The position numbers and the translations under genes are program-made. A DNA stretch of 64,000 bases from Ferrovibrio sp. (GTDB lineage Bacteria > Pseudomonadota > Alphaproteobacteria > Ferrovibrionales > Ferrovibrionaceae), in assembly GCF_019636075.1 (NCBI RefSeq), contig NZ_JAHBYG010000008.1:1-64000 (forward strand), in the 5' to 3' direction. Below, in pieces: positions 8,542-17,859 of the stretch (positions within the stretch are counted from its first letter, which is position 1; the number at the start of each line of letters is the position of its first letter). The notes under the pieces were generated by a model, which did no database searches, had not been told where the DNA came from, and worked only from the letters and a program-made list of their open reading frames with translations.

Positions 8542-9785
8542 GGCTTTGCCGCGTGGGGTTTGGCATCGGGTACCCGGAGATAGAACACTATGGCAGCCAG
8601 CAGCAACAGCGCCTGAATGCCGAAAACCACCCGGTAGGCGAATTCGTTTGGCTGCAGTCCGATGGGGGTAACGGCGCCCATCAGATAGCCGGTCAGCACC
8701 TGCTGAAAGGCCGCGCCGCCCATGGTGCCGATATTTAGCGCGGTCATGCCGCGGCCGGCGATATGGGCCGGAAAGATCGAACGGCCATGGGCGAAGATCA
8801 CCACGGTGATGCCGTTCAGCACTCCCATGATGGTGAAGATCACCGTGGCGGCGAGCAGGCCGAGGCCCGGCAGCATTGCCAAGACCGACACGCAAAACAG
8901 CTGGCAGATCGTGCAGGGGATGATGATCCATTTCCGCGTATTGAAGATGCGATCCAGCGGCCCCCAGAAGAAATAGCTCAGCGCGGATGCCACGGCCATG
9001 TAGATCAGCACCTGGCCCCGCGCCGTGGAATCCAGACCATGCACATCATGCAGATAGGGGCCACTCCACAGGCCCATGATGGTGATGAACGTGGCATAGA
9101 CGTTGAAGAACATCACGAACAGATATTTGAAATTCGGATTCCCGATCGCTTCGGCCACGCCGCGCATTGTCTCGGCCAGTGTTTCCGGCTTGGCGCTCGC
9201 TCGGTCGGTCCCGGCCGTGCTTGCGTTGGGCGGCGTGTCCTGCAGCACGAAAAACGAAGCAACGCCCATCACCAAAGTGATGCCGGCGGTGACATAGAAG
9301 GCGTTGCGCCAGCCATATTGCGCTGAGAACCAGGCCAGCGGAATGGTGGAGGCGATCACGCCCAGGCTGCCCACGGCGATCAGGATGCCGGAAATGGTGG
9401 CGAATTTTTCCGGCGCGAACCAGCGCGAGAACAGCACCATCGGCGCAATCAGCAGCGCTGCACAGCCGAAGCCCAATACGATACGCGCAGCAGTGAGTTC
9501 CGCCAGTCCATCGCCATTGGCGAACCACAAGGCGCCCAGGAAGGCGATGGCCAGCGTAACCAGGATGGTGCGGCGCGGGCCCCAGCGGTCGATGGCGATG
9601 CCGACCGGAATCTGGCTGACCGAGAAGGTGATGAAGAAGGCGCCGGTGAGAATGCCCAGGTCTTCCGGCGAGAGATGCAACTCGCGCATCAGGTCCGGCC
9701 CGATCACCGCATTTGCCGAGCGGTAGAACTGACTGATGACGTAGGTCAGACAGGTGCAGGCAAGAATGCGGTAGCCGACGGACAC
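8538..9785 (-). CDS. MFS transporter
   Basis: A 415-residue major facilitator superfamily carrier with about 12 membrane helices. The loop 2-3 signature is clear (IPVGIAIDRWGPRRTI) and the helix 4 region RIVLGFGCAALLIAPMVLFSRWF fits organic-anion MFS members. A polar central loop after helix 6 (about residues 195-225) is normal for the family. The gene starts 7 bases after dctM and its stop overlaps the next ATG, so it is part of the TRAP cluster. Two different importers in one cluster suggest either two related substrates or an importer plus an exporter. Substrate unknown. Confidence 0.85.
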   Translation of the reverse strand: MSVGYRILACTCLTYVISQFYRSANAVIGPDLMRELHLSPEDLGILTGAFFITFSVSQIPVGIAIDRWGPRRTILVTLAIAFLGALWFANGDGLAELTAARIVLGFGCAALLIAPMVLFSRWFAPEKFATISGILIAVGSLGVIASTIPLAWFSAQYGWRNAFYVTAGITLVMGVASFFVLQDTPPNASTAGTDRASAKPETLAETMRGVAEAIGNPNFKYLFVMFFNVYATFITIMGLWSGPYLHDVHGLDSTARGQVLIYMAVASALSYFFWGPLDRIFNTRKWIIIPCTICQLFCVSVLAMLPGLGLLAATVIFTIMGVLNGITVVIFAHGRSIFPAHIAGRGMTALNIGTMGGAAFQQVLTGYLMGAVTPIGLQPNEFAYRVVFGIQALLLLAAIVFYLRVPDAKPHAAKP

Positions 9786-9792
9786 GCGGTGC

Positions 9793-11115
9793 TCAGGTTC
9801 CCATCAATACCTCGGGCAGCCAGGTGGCCAGACCGGGGAAGAAGCAGAGTATCAAGATTGCCAGCGCCATGCAGGCCATGAATGGCAGCGCGCCCTTCAG
9901 GATCACCGGCAGCTTTACGTCTGGCGCGATTCCGTTGATCACGAACAGGTTAAGCCCCACCGGCGGCGTGATCAATCCCATTTCCATGTTGATGGTGAGG
10001 ATGATGCCGAACCAGATCGGATCGAATCCCGCATTGGCGATGATCGGCGCCAGGATCGGCGTGGTCATCAGGATGATGGCGGCCGGCGGCAGGAAACAGC
10101 CGGCTACCAGCAGCAGCAGGTTGACGAACAGCATCAACACCCATTTGTTGATATCCAGCGCGGCGATCCATTCGGCAATGGATTGGGTGATGTAAAGGCT
10201 CGACATCATATAGCCGAACAGGATCGAGGTGCCGATGATCATCAGCAGCATGCCGCTTTCGCGCATGCCATCGCGCAATATGTCCCACAGCTTCACCGGA
10301 TCCCACACCCGATAAACCACGACCACCATCAGCAGGCAAAGCAGGGCGCCCACGCCGGCGGCTTCAGATGGCGTGGCGATGCCGCCATACAGCGCATAGA
10401 CCACGCCCGCGATTACCACCAGGAAAGGCAATACGCGCGGCAGCAATTCCAGCTTTTCGGCCAGGCTGTAGACGCGCTCTGCGTCCACCAGCTTTTCACC
10501 GCGTTTCCAGGAGATGAACAGGGCCCAGGCCATGAACAGCCCGGTGAGCAGCAGACCGGGGATCACGCCGGCCAGAAACAGTTTGCCGATCGAGGTTTCC
10601 GAGGCGATGCCGTAAAGGATCAGGGTTACGCTGGGTGGAATCAGAATGCCTAATGTGCCGCCTGCCGCGATGGCGCCGGTGGCCAGATCGGCGGCATAGC
10701 CGCGCTTGCGCATTTCCGGGATGCCCATCTTGCCGATGGCGGCGCAGGTGGCGGGCGAGGAGCCGGTGAGGGCGGCAAACAATGCGCAGGCGCCGATATT
10801 GGAGATCACCAGCGAACCCGGCACTTTGTGCATCCAGCGTGCCAGGGCTTCGTAAAGATCGCTGCCGGCGCGCGAAGAGGCTACCGCCGCGCCCATGATC
10901 ACGAACATCGGGATCGACACCAGCGTAAAATCGTTCAGGCCGGAGAACAGCGTCTCGGCCAGGAAGTTCATGCTGTTGAAGCCGTCGAAAACGATCAGGA
11001 ATACCACGGCGACAATGCCGAGCCCGAAAGCGATGGGAATGCCGGTGCCGAGGACCAGCAAGGTGGCCATGCAGATCAGCAGGCCGGTTTGCAGCGGTGT
11101 CATGTCAAATACCAT
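9793..11115 (-). CDS. dctM: TRAP transporter large permease DctM
   Basis: A 440-residue large membrane subunit of a tripartite ATP-independent periplasmic transporter, which uses the Na+ gradient to import organic acids captured by the binding protein. The protein is hydrophobic over about 12 helices. It shows the family signatures FGLGIVAVVFLI near the N-terminus, LTGSSPATCAAIGKMGIPEM (about 115-135) and GGTLGILIPPSVTLILYG (about 150-168). The GGxxGxxIPPS pattern is highly typical of DctM. The start overlaps the dctQ stop by 11 bases. A second in-frame ATG at 11103 is an equally plausible start. Confidence 0.93.
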   Translation of the reverse strand: MVFDMTPLQTGLLICMATLLVLGTGIPIAFGLGIVAVVFLIVFDGFNSMNFLAETLFSGLNDFTLVSIPMFVIMGAAVASSRAGSDLYEALARWMHKVPGSLVISNIGACALFAALTGSSPATCAAIGKMGIPEMRKRGYAADLATGAIAAGGTLGILIPPSVTLILYGIASETSIGKLFLAGVIPGLLLTGLFMAWALFISWKRGEKLVDAERVYSLAEKLELLPRVLPFLVVIAGVVYALYGGIATPSEAAGVGALLCLLMVVVVYRVWDPVKLWDILRDGMRESGMLLMIIGTSILFGYMMSSLYITQSIAEWIAALDINKWVLMLFVNLLLLVAGCFLPPAAIILMTTPILAPIIANAGFDPIWFGIILTINMEMGLITPPVGLNLFVINGIAPDVKLPVILKGALPFMACMALAILILCFFPGLATWLPEVLMGT

Positions 11116-11623
11116 CCTCGGGCTTTAGCCCAAAGGGCAGGCCGCGTCCGGTCAGCAGGCAAAGAATATCGGCAACGTATTGCAGGCAGAGCAGCCCCAT
11201 GCCGACCGGTACGGCGAGATAGGGAATCCACAGCCGGGCGCGCCACATGGATGAAGTGACATGGCCGCCTTCAAAGGCTTCCAGCCACCAATGCGCGCCA
11301 TTCCAGGTTACCAATACGCAAAAGCCCAGGGCCATGATGGAGGCAAACAAGGCCAGCCGGATTCGGGCCGCGTGGCTGAGATACAGCGGCAGCAGATCCA
11401 CATTCACATGGCCATGCGTCATCAGAATATACGGAGCGCCGACGAAGGTGGCCGCGATCAGCCCGAAGGTGACGAACTCGGTTTGCCAGATGGAGGATTC
11501 GCCCAGCACGGTGCGGACGAAGATCATCTGGCAGACCACGAGGATGGAAACCAGGATCAGCAGGGTGGAAACCACCCCGCTGACCCGAGACATCCATCGA
11601 ACCAGGTCGATAAAAGCCTGCAT
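11105..11623 (-). CDS. dctQ: TRAP transporter small permease DctQ
   Basis: A 172-residue small membrane subunit with four predicted helices, the usual DctQ layout. WQTEFVTFGLIAATFVGAPYILMTHGHVNVDLLP (spread over about residues 41-77) is the conserved core, in which the HGHVxVD motif is diagnostic. It pairs with DctM to form the membrane part of the importer. It lies 21 bases after dctP and overlaps dctM, so the three are one transcript. Confidence 0.92.
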   Translation of the reverse strand: MQAFIDLVRWMSRVSGVVSTLLILVSILVVCQMIFVRTVLGESSIWQTEFVTFGLIAATFVGAPYILMTHGHVNVDLLPLYLSHAARIRLALFASIMALGFCVLVTWNGAHWWLEAFEGGHVTSSMWRARLWIPYLAVPVGMGLLCLQYVADILCLLTGRGLPFGLKPEDGI

Positions 11624-11644
11624 TGGATTCCTGTGCCTGAAGGG

Positions 11645-12646
11645 TTACTTGACCGCCAGCGCTTTGGCGATCAATTCCTTGCCGCCGGGCACCTTTTCCG
11701 AAAAGGTTTTATAGGAGCTGGTGGCTGCCACATCGCGCCATTTCTGGGCCTGCTCGGCGGTCATGGTCACCACCTTCACATTGGCCTTGGTGAAAGCCGC
11801 CACCATTTCGTCGTCCAGCTTCTTGGATTCGCCGGCGAAATAATCTTCGCTCTTCTTCGCAGCAGCCATCAGGGCCGCCTTCTGCTTGTCGTTCAGCTTG
11901 GAAAAGCTGGCCTTCGACATCAGCACCGGCTCATACATGAACCACAGGGCATTGTCGCCCGGCGCGGTGATGCAGCTCACCTGCTCGTAAAGCCGGAAGG
12001 AGACGAAGCTGCCGGTGGACGTATCGGTGCCATCGGCCACGCCGGTCTGCAGCGCGTTATACACTTCGTTGGACGGGATAGACACGATGGAAGCGCCGGC
12101 GCCGGCCCACATTTCGGCGAAGGTTGCGCCTGCCGAGCGCACCTTCTGGCCCTTGGCATCGGCGGGTTCGAGGATGCAGTTTTTCTTCGAGGCGAAGGCA
12201 CCGGCAAGCCAGGCATCGGCCAGCACGATCACGCCGGCATCCTCGATCACCTTCTTGATATCCTGCATGAACGGCGAAGTGTTCAGCCGCTTGGCATGCT
12301 CATGGCTCTTCACCAGGCCGGGCATCAGCGTGGCGCCGAATTGCGGATGGCGGCCCGAGGCGTAATCCAGCGGAAAAGCCGAGATATCGATCTGGCCCTT
12401 CAGCATGGCATTCCACTGCTCGTTTGCCTTCACCAGGCTGGCGCCGGGGAATACCTTGATATCCAGGCCCACATTGGCGGCAGCCACTTCGCGGGCGATG
12501 ATCTGCACCATTTCATCGCGCACATCGCCCTTGCCGCCGGGAAATTGGTGCGAGGCCTTCATCTGGATTTGCGCCGAAGCCTGGCCTGCAAACAGGGCGC
12601 CAAAGGCAAAGGTGGCCGCAGCTATGCTGAGAGTACGAATGAGCAT
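11645..12646 (-). CDS. dctP: TRAP transporter substrate-binding protein DctP
   Basis: A 333-residue periplasmic binding protein. Residues 1-25 are a Sec signal peptide ending in AGQASA. The mature protein has the DctP layout, with FPGASLVKANEQWNAMLKGQIDISAFP, the helix GQKVRSAGATFAEMWAGAGASIVSIPSNEVYNAL and QTGVADGTDTS. In family members the arginine in the xKVR(S/V) segment binds the carboxylate of the ligand, so an organic acid is the likely substrate. A strong GGAGGAAAC ribosome site precedes the ATG. It is the first structural gene after the AraC-type regulator, which is the expected place for the most highly expressed subunit. Confidence 0.92.
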   Translation of the reverse strand: MLIRTLSIAAATFAFGALFAGQASAQIQMKASHQFPGGKGDVRDEMVQIIAREVAAANVGLDIKVFPGASLVKANEQWNAMLKGQIDISAFPLDYASGRHPQFGATLMPGLVKSHEHAKRLNTSPFMQDIKKVIEDAGVIVLADAWLAGAFASKKNCILEPADAKGQKVRSAGATFAEMWAGAGASIVSIPSNEVYNALQTGVADGTDTSTGSFVSFRLYEQVSCITAPGDNALWFMYEPVLMSKASFSKLNDKQKAALMAAAKKSEDYFAGESKKLDDEMVAAFTKANVKVVTMTAEQAQKWRDVAATSSYKTFSEKVPGGKELIAKALAVK

Positions 12647-12681
12647 TGTTTCCTCCGAGTTATTTTTATGTGCAAGCGATA

Positions 12682-13491
12682 CTAACGATTGCTCGCATCC
12701 GTCACAAGCATAGATGGTTGATGTCCGCGTATGTATCGCTGCGGTGCAACACCGAGCTGGCGGCGGAACATCACGCTGAAGGCGCTGGCGCTGTCATAGC
12801 CCAGCAGACGGGCGACCCGGGCCACCGGTTCTCCCTGGGCCAGACGGGCCATCGCATCGGCAAGCCTGGCGCGTTCGCGCCAGCGGCGGAAGCTCATGCC
12901 GGTCTCGCGCTGAAACAACCGCGCCAGGGTTCGGGCGCTGGCGCCGGCCTGGCTGGCCCAATCCTCCAGGGTCAGTGTGCTGCCGGGCTGGTTCAGCAGG
13001 CTGTCGCATAGCCGGCGCAGCCGGATATCCTGGGGCATCGGCAGGCCCAAAGGCTGGGCGGGCAGGCGGCGCAGTTCGGCCAGGATCAACTGCATCACCA
13101 GGCCGGCGCGGCCCTGGGTGTCGTATTCCACAGGTTCGGCGATTGCAGCCAGGATCAACTCGCGCAGCAGCAGCGACACATCCAGCACCCGGCAATCCTG
13201 CGGCAGCCCGGGATCGGCATCGGCGGCAATGTAAAGCGTGCGCATTTCCACCGGGCCGGCCATGTGCACTTCATGCTCCAGACCGGGCGGTATCCACACC
13301 GCGCGCAGCGGCGGCACCATGAAGGCGCCGGCCGGCGTCACCACCCGCATGGTGCCCGAAACCGCATGCAGCAATTGTCCGCGCGGATGGCTATGCGGCG
13401 GAATCCGGTGCCCGGCCGCAAAGCCCTTGGCCATGGCCGCCACCGGGCGGGGCACCATCTGGTAGTCTTCGGCTATTGTGCTGCGGGTCAT
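12682..13491 (-). CDS. AraC-family transcriptional regulator
   Basis: A 269-residue regulator with an N-terminal cupin ligand domain (about 25-110, with IPPHSHPRGQLLHAVSGTMRV) and a C-terminal double helix-turn-helix AraC domain (about 165-260, with LTLEDWASQAGASARTLARLF and VARLLGYDSASAFSVMFRR). The frame is open 61 codons further upstream. The ATG at 13491 is preferred because the upstream stretch is the intergenic region and looks non-coding, and because the cupin domain begins soon after. It lies 35 bases upstream of dctP on the same strand and divergent to an MFS gene, so it probably controls one or both. Confidence 0.85.
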   Translation of the reverse strand: MTRSTIAEDYQMVPRPVAAMAKGFAAGHRIPPHSHPRGQLLHAVSGTMRVVTPAGAFMVPPLRAVWIPPGLEHEVHMAGPVEMRTLYIAADADPGLPQDCRVLDVSLLLRELILAAIAEPVEYDTQGRAGLVMQLILAELRRLPAQPLGLPMPQDIRLRRLCDSLLNQPGSTLTLEDWASQAGASARTLARLFQRETGMSFRRWRERARLADAMARLAQGEPVARVARLLGYDSASAFSVMFRRQLGVAPQRYIRGHQPSMLVTDASNR

Positions 13492-13507
13492 GACTGTTTT
13501 GCGATAG

Positions 13508-13536
13508 TTTATGTCCGAACAAATTGAACCAGACAA
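13508..13536 (-). promoter_or_regulatory. Possible promoter of the AraC-type regulator gene
   Basis: On the minus strand TTGTCT (13536-13531) and CATAAA (13513-13508) are separated by 17 bases. This would start transcription about 10 bases ahead of the ATG. It lies in the 82-base divergent gap shared with the MFS gene. Pattern match only. Confidence 0.35.
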
Positions 13537-13573
13537 GGTAGATTGTCCATCACAAGTCATTCTGGAGTCTCCC

Positions 13574-14776
13574 ATGCCTGCCGCCGCGTCGCGCCGTATC
13601 GTCACTTTTGTGAACATCGCCCATGGTTTCGACCATATGCTGATGCTGATCTTTCCCACCGCCGTGCTGGCCATGGAAGGCGCCTTCGGGCTGCCCTATG
13701 GCGAATTGCTGGCGCTGTCGCTGGGCGGTTTCGTCGCGTTCGGTGCCTTCTCGATACCGGCCGGCTGGCTGGGCGATCGCTGGAGCCGGCATCGCATGAT
13801 GATCCTGTTTTTCTTCGGCATCGGCCTGTCTGCCCTGGCCACCGGTTTTGCCAGCCAGCCCTGGCATTTGGCGGTGGGGCTGTTCTGCATCGGCATGTTC
13901 GCCGCGATCTATCATCCGGTAGGCGGCGCCCTGCTGATTGCCAATGTGCAGAAGATGGGCCGCGACCTCGGCATCAATGGCGTATGGGGCAATATGGGCG
14001 TGGCGCTGGCGGCGCTGATCACCGGTGCGCTGTCGGATTGGTTCGGCTGGCGCGCCGCCTTCATGCTGCCCGGTGCCGCCGCTTTGATCGCCGGCATCTT
14101 CTATCTGCTGCTGGTGCCGGATATGCATCAGGCCGCCAAGGCGGCGGCCAAGAAGCCGCTGGCGATTCCGCGCGGCGTGGTGATCCGGGCCTTTGCCGTG
14201 CTTTCGCTGGTCACCATCGCCGGCGGGCTCACCTTCAATGCCGGCACGGTTTCATTGCCCAAGCTGTTCGAACAGCGGCTGGATCTTGGCGGCTTGTCCA
14301 CCTTCGGCGTGGGCGCGGTGGCGGCATTGGTGTTTTCGTTCGGCGCCGTGGCGCAGTTGATCATCGGCAATATCATCGACCGTTATCCGCTGCGCCGGGT
14401 GTTCATCCCGGTGGCGGCGCTGCAGGCGCCATGCTTTTTCCTGGCCGGTTGGGCGGTGGGCTGGCCGCTGGCCGGGCTGGCGGCGGGGATCATGTTTGCC
14501 ATGTTCGGCCAGGTGACGATCAACGATGCGATGATTGCGCGCTACACCACCGATGAATGGCGGGCGCGGGCCTTCGCCTTGCGCTATGTGATGTCGTTCG
14601 GCGCCAGCGCCACGGCAGTGCCGTTGATCGCCTGGCTGCATGGCCGCAGCGGCGATTTCCAGAGTTTGTATATGGTGCTGGCGGCTTGCGGCGTGGTGAT
14701 CTTCGCCGGCGCCCTGGCATTTCCATTGCGGCCGGAAGAAGTGGAACCCGCAGCGGTGAACCAGGCGGCGGAATAA
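13574..14776 (+). CDS. MFS transporter (divergent to AraC-type regulator)
   Basis: A 400-residue carrier with about 12 membrane helices. It opens FVNIAHGFDHMLMLIFPTAVLAM and has the loop signature IPAGWLGDRWSRHRMM. AIYHPVGGALLIANVQKMGRDLGINGVWGN is the helix 4-5 region seen in fosmidomycin-resistance (Fsr)-like and related MFS proteins. The frame is open 21 codons upstream to an earlier ATG. The ATG at 13574 is chosen because it has a GGAG site 6 bases ahead and because the upstream residues are unlike a membrane protein N-terminus. It is transcribed away from the AraC-type regulator gene, so it is probably a target of that regulator. Its stop lies 5 bases from the convergent RND gene. Substrate unknown. 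Confidence 0.85.
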   Translation: MPAAASRRIVTFVNIAHGFDHMLMLIFPTAVLAMEGAFGLPYGELLALSLGGFVAFGAFSIPAGWLGDRWSRHRMMILFFFGIGLSALATGFASQPWHLAVGLFCIGMFAAIYHPVGGALLIANVQKMGRDLGINGVWGNMGVALAALITGALSDWFGWRAAFMLPGAAALIAGIFYLLLVPDMHQAAKAAAKKPLAIPRGVVIRAFAVLSLVTIAGGLTFNAGTVSLPKLFEQRLDLGGLSTFGVGAVAALVFSFGAVAQLIIGNIIDRYPLRRVFIPVAALQAPCFFLAGWAVGWPLAGLAAGIMFAMFGQVTINDAMIARYTTDEWRARAFALRYVMSFGASATAVPLIAWLHGRSGDFQSLYMVLAACGVVIFAGALAFPLRPEEVEPAAVNQAAE

Positions 14777-14781
14777 AGCCC

Positions 14782-17700
14782 TTATTCCGCCGGGTGCGGC
14801 TCCGCTGTTGCCGCATGCTTATGCGCAAGCTTGCTGCGGTCGCGCGCCAGCAAGGTATAGGCGGTAGGCACCACGAACAGCGTAAGCAGGGTGCCCAGCA
14901 GCAGGCCGCCCACGATCACCAGGCCGATCTGATTGCGGCTTTCCGCGCCGGCGCCCATGGCCATGGCCAGCGGCACCGAACCCAGCACCATGGCCGCCGT
15001 GGTCATCAGGATCGGCCTCAGGCGCAGCGATGCCGCCTCGATCACCGCATCGAGCCGCGAACGGCCTTGCTCCTGCAGCTGGTTGGCGAATTCCACGATC
15101 AGGATGCCGTTCTTGGTGATCAGGCCAACCAGGGTGACCAATCCCACCTGGCTGTAGATGTTCATCGTGCCGCCGCCCAGCTTCAGCGCCAGCAATGCGC
15201 CGGTCATGGAAAGCGGCACGGTCAACATGATGATGAATGGATCGATGAAGCTTTCGAACTGCGCCGCCAGCACCAGGTAGATGAACAGCAGCGCCAGGAT
15301 GAAGGTGAAATAGATGTCGCCCGAAGCCTGTTTGAATTCGCGCGACTGGCCGTTGTAGTCGATCTGCGCGCCGGGCGGCAGCACCATGCGGGCTGCTGCT
15401 TCCAACTGGGCCAGCGCTTCGCCTTCCGAATAGCCGGCAGCCACGTTGGCGGTGATATCGGCGGCGCGGATCTGCCCCATGCGGGTCAGTTCGCGCGCGG
15501 TGAGGGATTCCCGCACGGTCACCAGGTTGGATAGCTGCACCATCTGGCCGCCGCTGCCGCGCACATAGATTTTCGACAGATCCTCGGGATTGGTGCGTTC
15601 CACATCGGCAACCTGCACCACCACTTCGTATTGCTTGCCGTTCTGCTTGAAGCGGGTGACCTGCCGGCCGCCCAGCATGGTTTCCAGCGTGCGGCCGATG
15701 GTATCCACTTCGATGCCCATATCGGCGGCCTTGTCGCGGTTCACCGCCACCTTCACTTCAGGCTTGTTCAGCTTCAGGCGGGTGTCCAGATTGTCGAGCG
15801 CCGGCATCTTGCGGGCTTCGACCATGATCCGCTCGACCAGACGGTTGAGCTCGTCGGATTCCACGCTGGCCTGCACCACGATCCAGATCGGCGAGGAGCG
15901 CAGATTCTGGCCCAGCGACGGCGGATTGCTGACAAAGCCCTGCACGCCGGCCAGTTCGCGGAATTTCGGCACCAACTGGGTCACGATATCCTGCTGCTTG
16001 CGCTGGCGCTCATCCCAGGGCGCCAGGCGGGTGAACGACACGCCCTGCGACACGATGGGATTGCCCGATACCACGAAGCGCGAATAGGCCTCGGGGATGC
16101 CCTCCACGATGCCCTCCACCTGGCGGGCATATTTCTCCATGTAGTTCACCGTGGCGCCTTCGGGGCCATTGAAGCTGCCGATGATGGTGCCGCGATCTTC
16201 CACCGGCGAAAGCTCGGATTTCAGGCCCGCGAAAATGAAATAGCTGGCGGCGGCGAACACCGCGCCGATCAGGATCACCAGCGGCCGTACTTTCAACGAA
16301 CCGCGCAGCAGGCTGGTATAGCCGTTGGTAATGCCCACCAGCACATTTTCCACCAGATTGTACAGGAAACCATGCTTGCTCTCATGCTTCAGCATGTGGC
16401 CGCACATCATCGGGCTCAGCGTCAGTGCCACGAAACCCGATATCAGCACCGATCCGGCCAAGGCCCAGGCGAATTCGGTGAACAGCCTGCCGGTGGTGCC
16501 GCTCATGAAGCCGATCGGCGCATACACCGCGGCCAGGGTAAGCGTCATGGCCACCACGGCAAAGCCGATTTCCTTGGCGCCCTTGAAGGCGGCGGCCATC
16601 GGCGCCATGCCTTCCTCGATATGGCGATAGATGTTTTCCAGCACCACGATGGCATCATCCACCACCAGGCCGATGGCCAGCACCATGGCCAGCAGGGTGA
16701 GGGTGTTAATGGTGAAGCCCAGCGCATGCATGATGGCAAACGCGCCCAGCAGCGAGGCCGGGATGGTGACAACCGGAATCAGCGTGGCGCGCAGATTGCG
16801 CAGGAACAGGAACACCACGGCCACCACCAGCAGCACGGCTTCGCCGATGGTGCGATACACGGAATCGATCGAGGCGCGGATGAAGATGGAGGTATCGTAG
16901 GCTATATCGGCGCGCATGCCTTCGGGCAGTTCGGCCAGGATGCCGGGCAGCGCCTCGCGCACGCCGGCAGAGATATCCAGCGGGTTGGCGGTGGCCTGCT
17001 TCACGATGCCCAGCGACACGGCGGGTTTGCCGTTGAAGCGCACATTCACGCGTTCGTCCTGCGGGCCGACTTCCACGCGCGCCAGATCGCGGATGCGTAC
17101 CGGGTAGCCGTTCACCTCGCGCACGATGATGGCGCCGAATTGTTCGGCATCGCGCAGGTCGGTTTCCGACAGCACGGTGAATTCCACATTGCGGCTTTCG
17201 ATACGGCCGGCCGGCACTTCAACATTCTGCCGGCGCAGGGCGGATTCCACATCCTGCGGGGTAAGGCTATAGGCGGCCAGGCGGCCGGCATTCAGCCAGA
17301 TGCGCATGGCATAGCGGCGTTCGCCGAAGATGCGGGCTTCCGATACGCCGGTGATGGATTGCAGCCGGTCCTTCACGAAGCGGTCGGCGTAATCGCTGAG
17401 TTCAAGGGCGGAATGGCGGTCGGACGAGAAGGCGATGAACAAGACCGGCTGGGCATCGGCCTCCACCTTGGATACCACCGGCTCGTCGATTTCGGAGGGC
17501 AATTTGCCGCGCACGCGGCTGACGCGGTCGCGCACGTCGTTGGCGGTGGATTCCGCATCGCGCGACAGTTTGAAACGCACCACCACCATGCTGGCTTCCG
17601 GTCGCGTGATCGAACGCACGGTATCGATGCCCTCGATGCCGGAGATCGATTCCTCCAGCACGCGGGTCACCTGGCTTTCGATCACTTCGGCGCTGGCGCC

Positions 17701-17856
17701 GCGATAGGTGGTCTGCACCAGCACCACGGGCGGGTCGATATTGGGGTATTCGCGCACGCTGAGCCGGGTGAAAGACACCAGGCCGATCAGCACCACGACC
17801 AGGCTGAGCACCGTGGCGAAAACCGGCCGCCGGATGCAGAGTTCGGAAATCCCCAT
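14782..17856 (-). CDS. RND efflux pump inner-membrane transporter (AcrB/MexF-type)
   Basis: A 1024-residue proton-driven resistance-nodulation-division transporter, normal length for the hydrophobe/amphiphile efflux class. It begins with the family N-terminus (CIRRPVFATVLSLVVVLIGLVSFTRL, first helix) and has two large periplasmic loops. The helix 4 proton relay GLVVDDAIVVLENIYRH has the paired aspartates near residue 398. A second helix bundle includes LGSVPLAMAMGAGAESRNQIG near 985. It acts as a trimer with the adaptor encoded 3 bases upstream and an outer-membrane channel. No TolC-like gene is nearby, so a shared channel is implied. Substrates cannot be read from the sequence, but drugs, solvents or bile-like compounds are typical for the class. 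Confidence 0.93.
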   Translation of the reverse strand: MGISELCIRRPVFATVLSLVVVLIGLVSFTRLSVREYPNIDPPVVLVQTTYRGASAEVIESQVTRVLEESISGIEGIDTVRSITRPEASMVVVRFKLSRDAESTANDVRDRVSRVRGKLPSEIDEPVVSKVEADAQPVLFIAFSSDRHSALELSDYADRFVKDRLQSITGVSEARIFGERRYAMRIWLNAGRLAAYSLTPQDVESALRRQNVEVPAGRIESRNVEFTVLSETDLRDAEQFGAIIVREVNGYPVRIRDLARVEVGPQDERVNVRFNGKPAVSLGIVKQATANPLDISAGVREALPGILAELPEGMRADIAYDTSIFIRASIDSVYRTIGEAVLLVVAVVFLFLRNLRATLIPVVTIPASLLGAFAIMHALGFTINTLTLLAMVLAIGLVVDDAIVVLENIYRHIEEGMAPMAAAFKGAKEIGFAVVAMTLTLAAVYAPIGFMSGTTGRLFTEFAWALAGSVLISGFVALTLSPMMCGHMLKHESKHGFLYNLVENVLVGITNGYTSLLRGSLKVRPLVILIGAVFAAASYFIFAGLKSELSPVEDRGTIIGSFNGPEGATVNYMEKYARQVEGIVEGIPEAYSRFVVSGNPIVSQGVSFTRLAPWDERQRKQQDIVTQLVPKFRELAGVQGFVSNPPSLGQNLRSSPIWIVVQASVESDELNRLVERIMVEARKMPALDNLDTRLKLNKPEVKVAVNRDKAADMGIEVDTIGRTLETMLGGRQVTRFKQNGKQYEVVVQVADVERTNPEDLSKIYVRGSGGQMVQLSNLVTVRESLTARELTRMGQIRAADITANVAAGYSEGEALAQLEAAARMVLPPGAQIDYNGQSREFKQASGDIYFTFILALLFIYLVLAAQFESFIDPFIIMLTVPLSMTGALLALKLGGGTMNIYSQVGLVTLVGLITKNGILIVEFANQLQEQGRSRLDAVIEAASLRLRPILMTTAAMVLGSVPLAMAMGAGAESRNQIGLVIVGGLLLGTLLTLFVVPTAYTLLARDRSKLAHKHAATAEPHPAE

Positions 17857-17859
17857 GGC

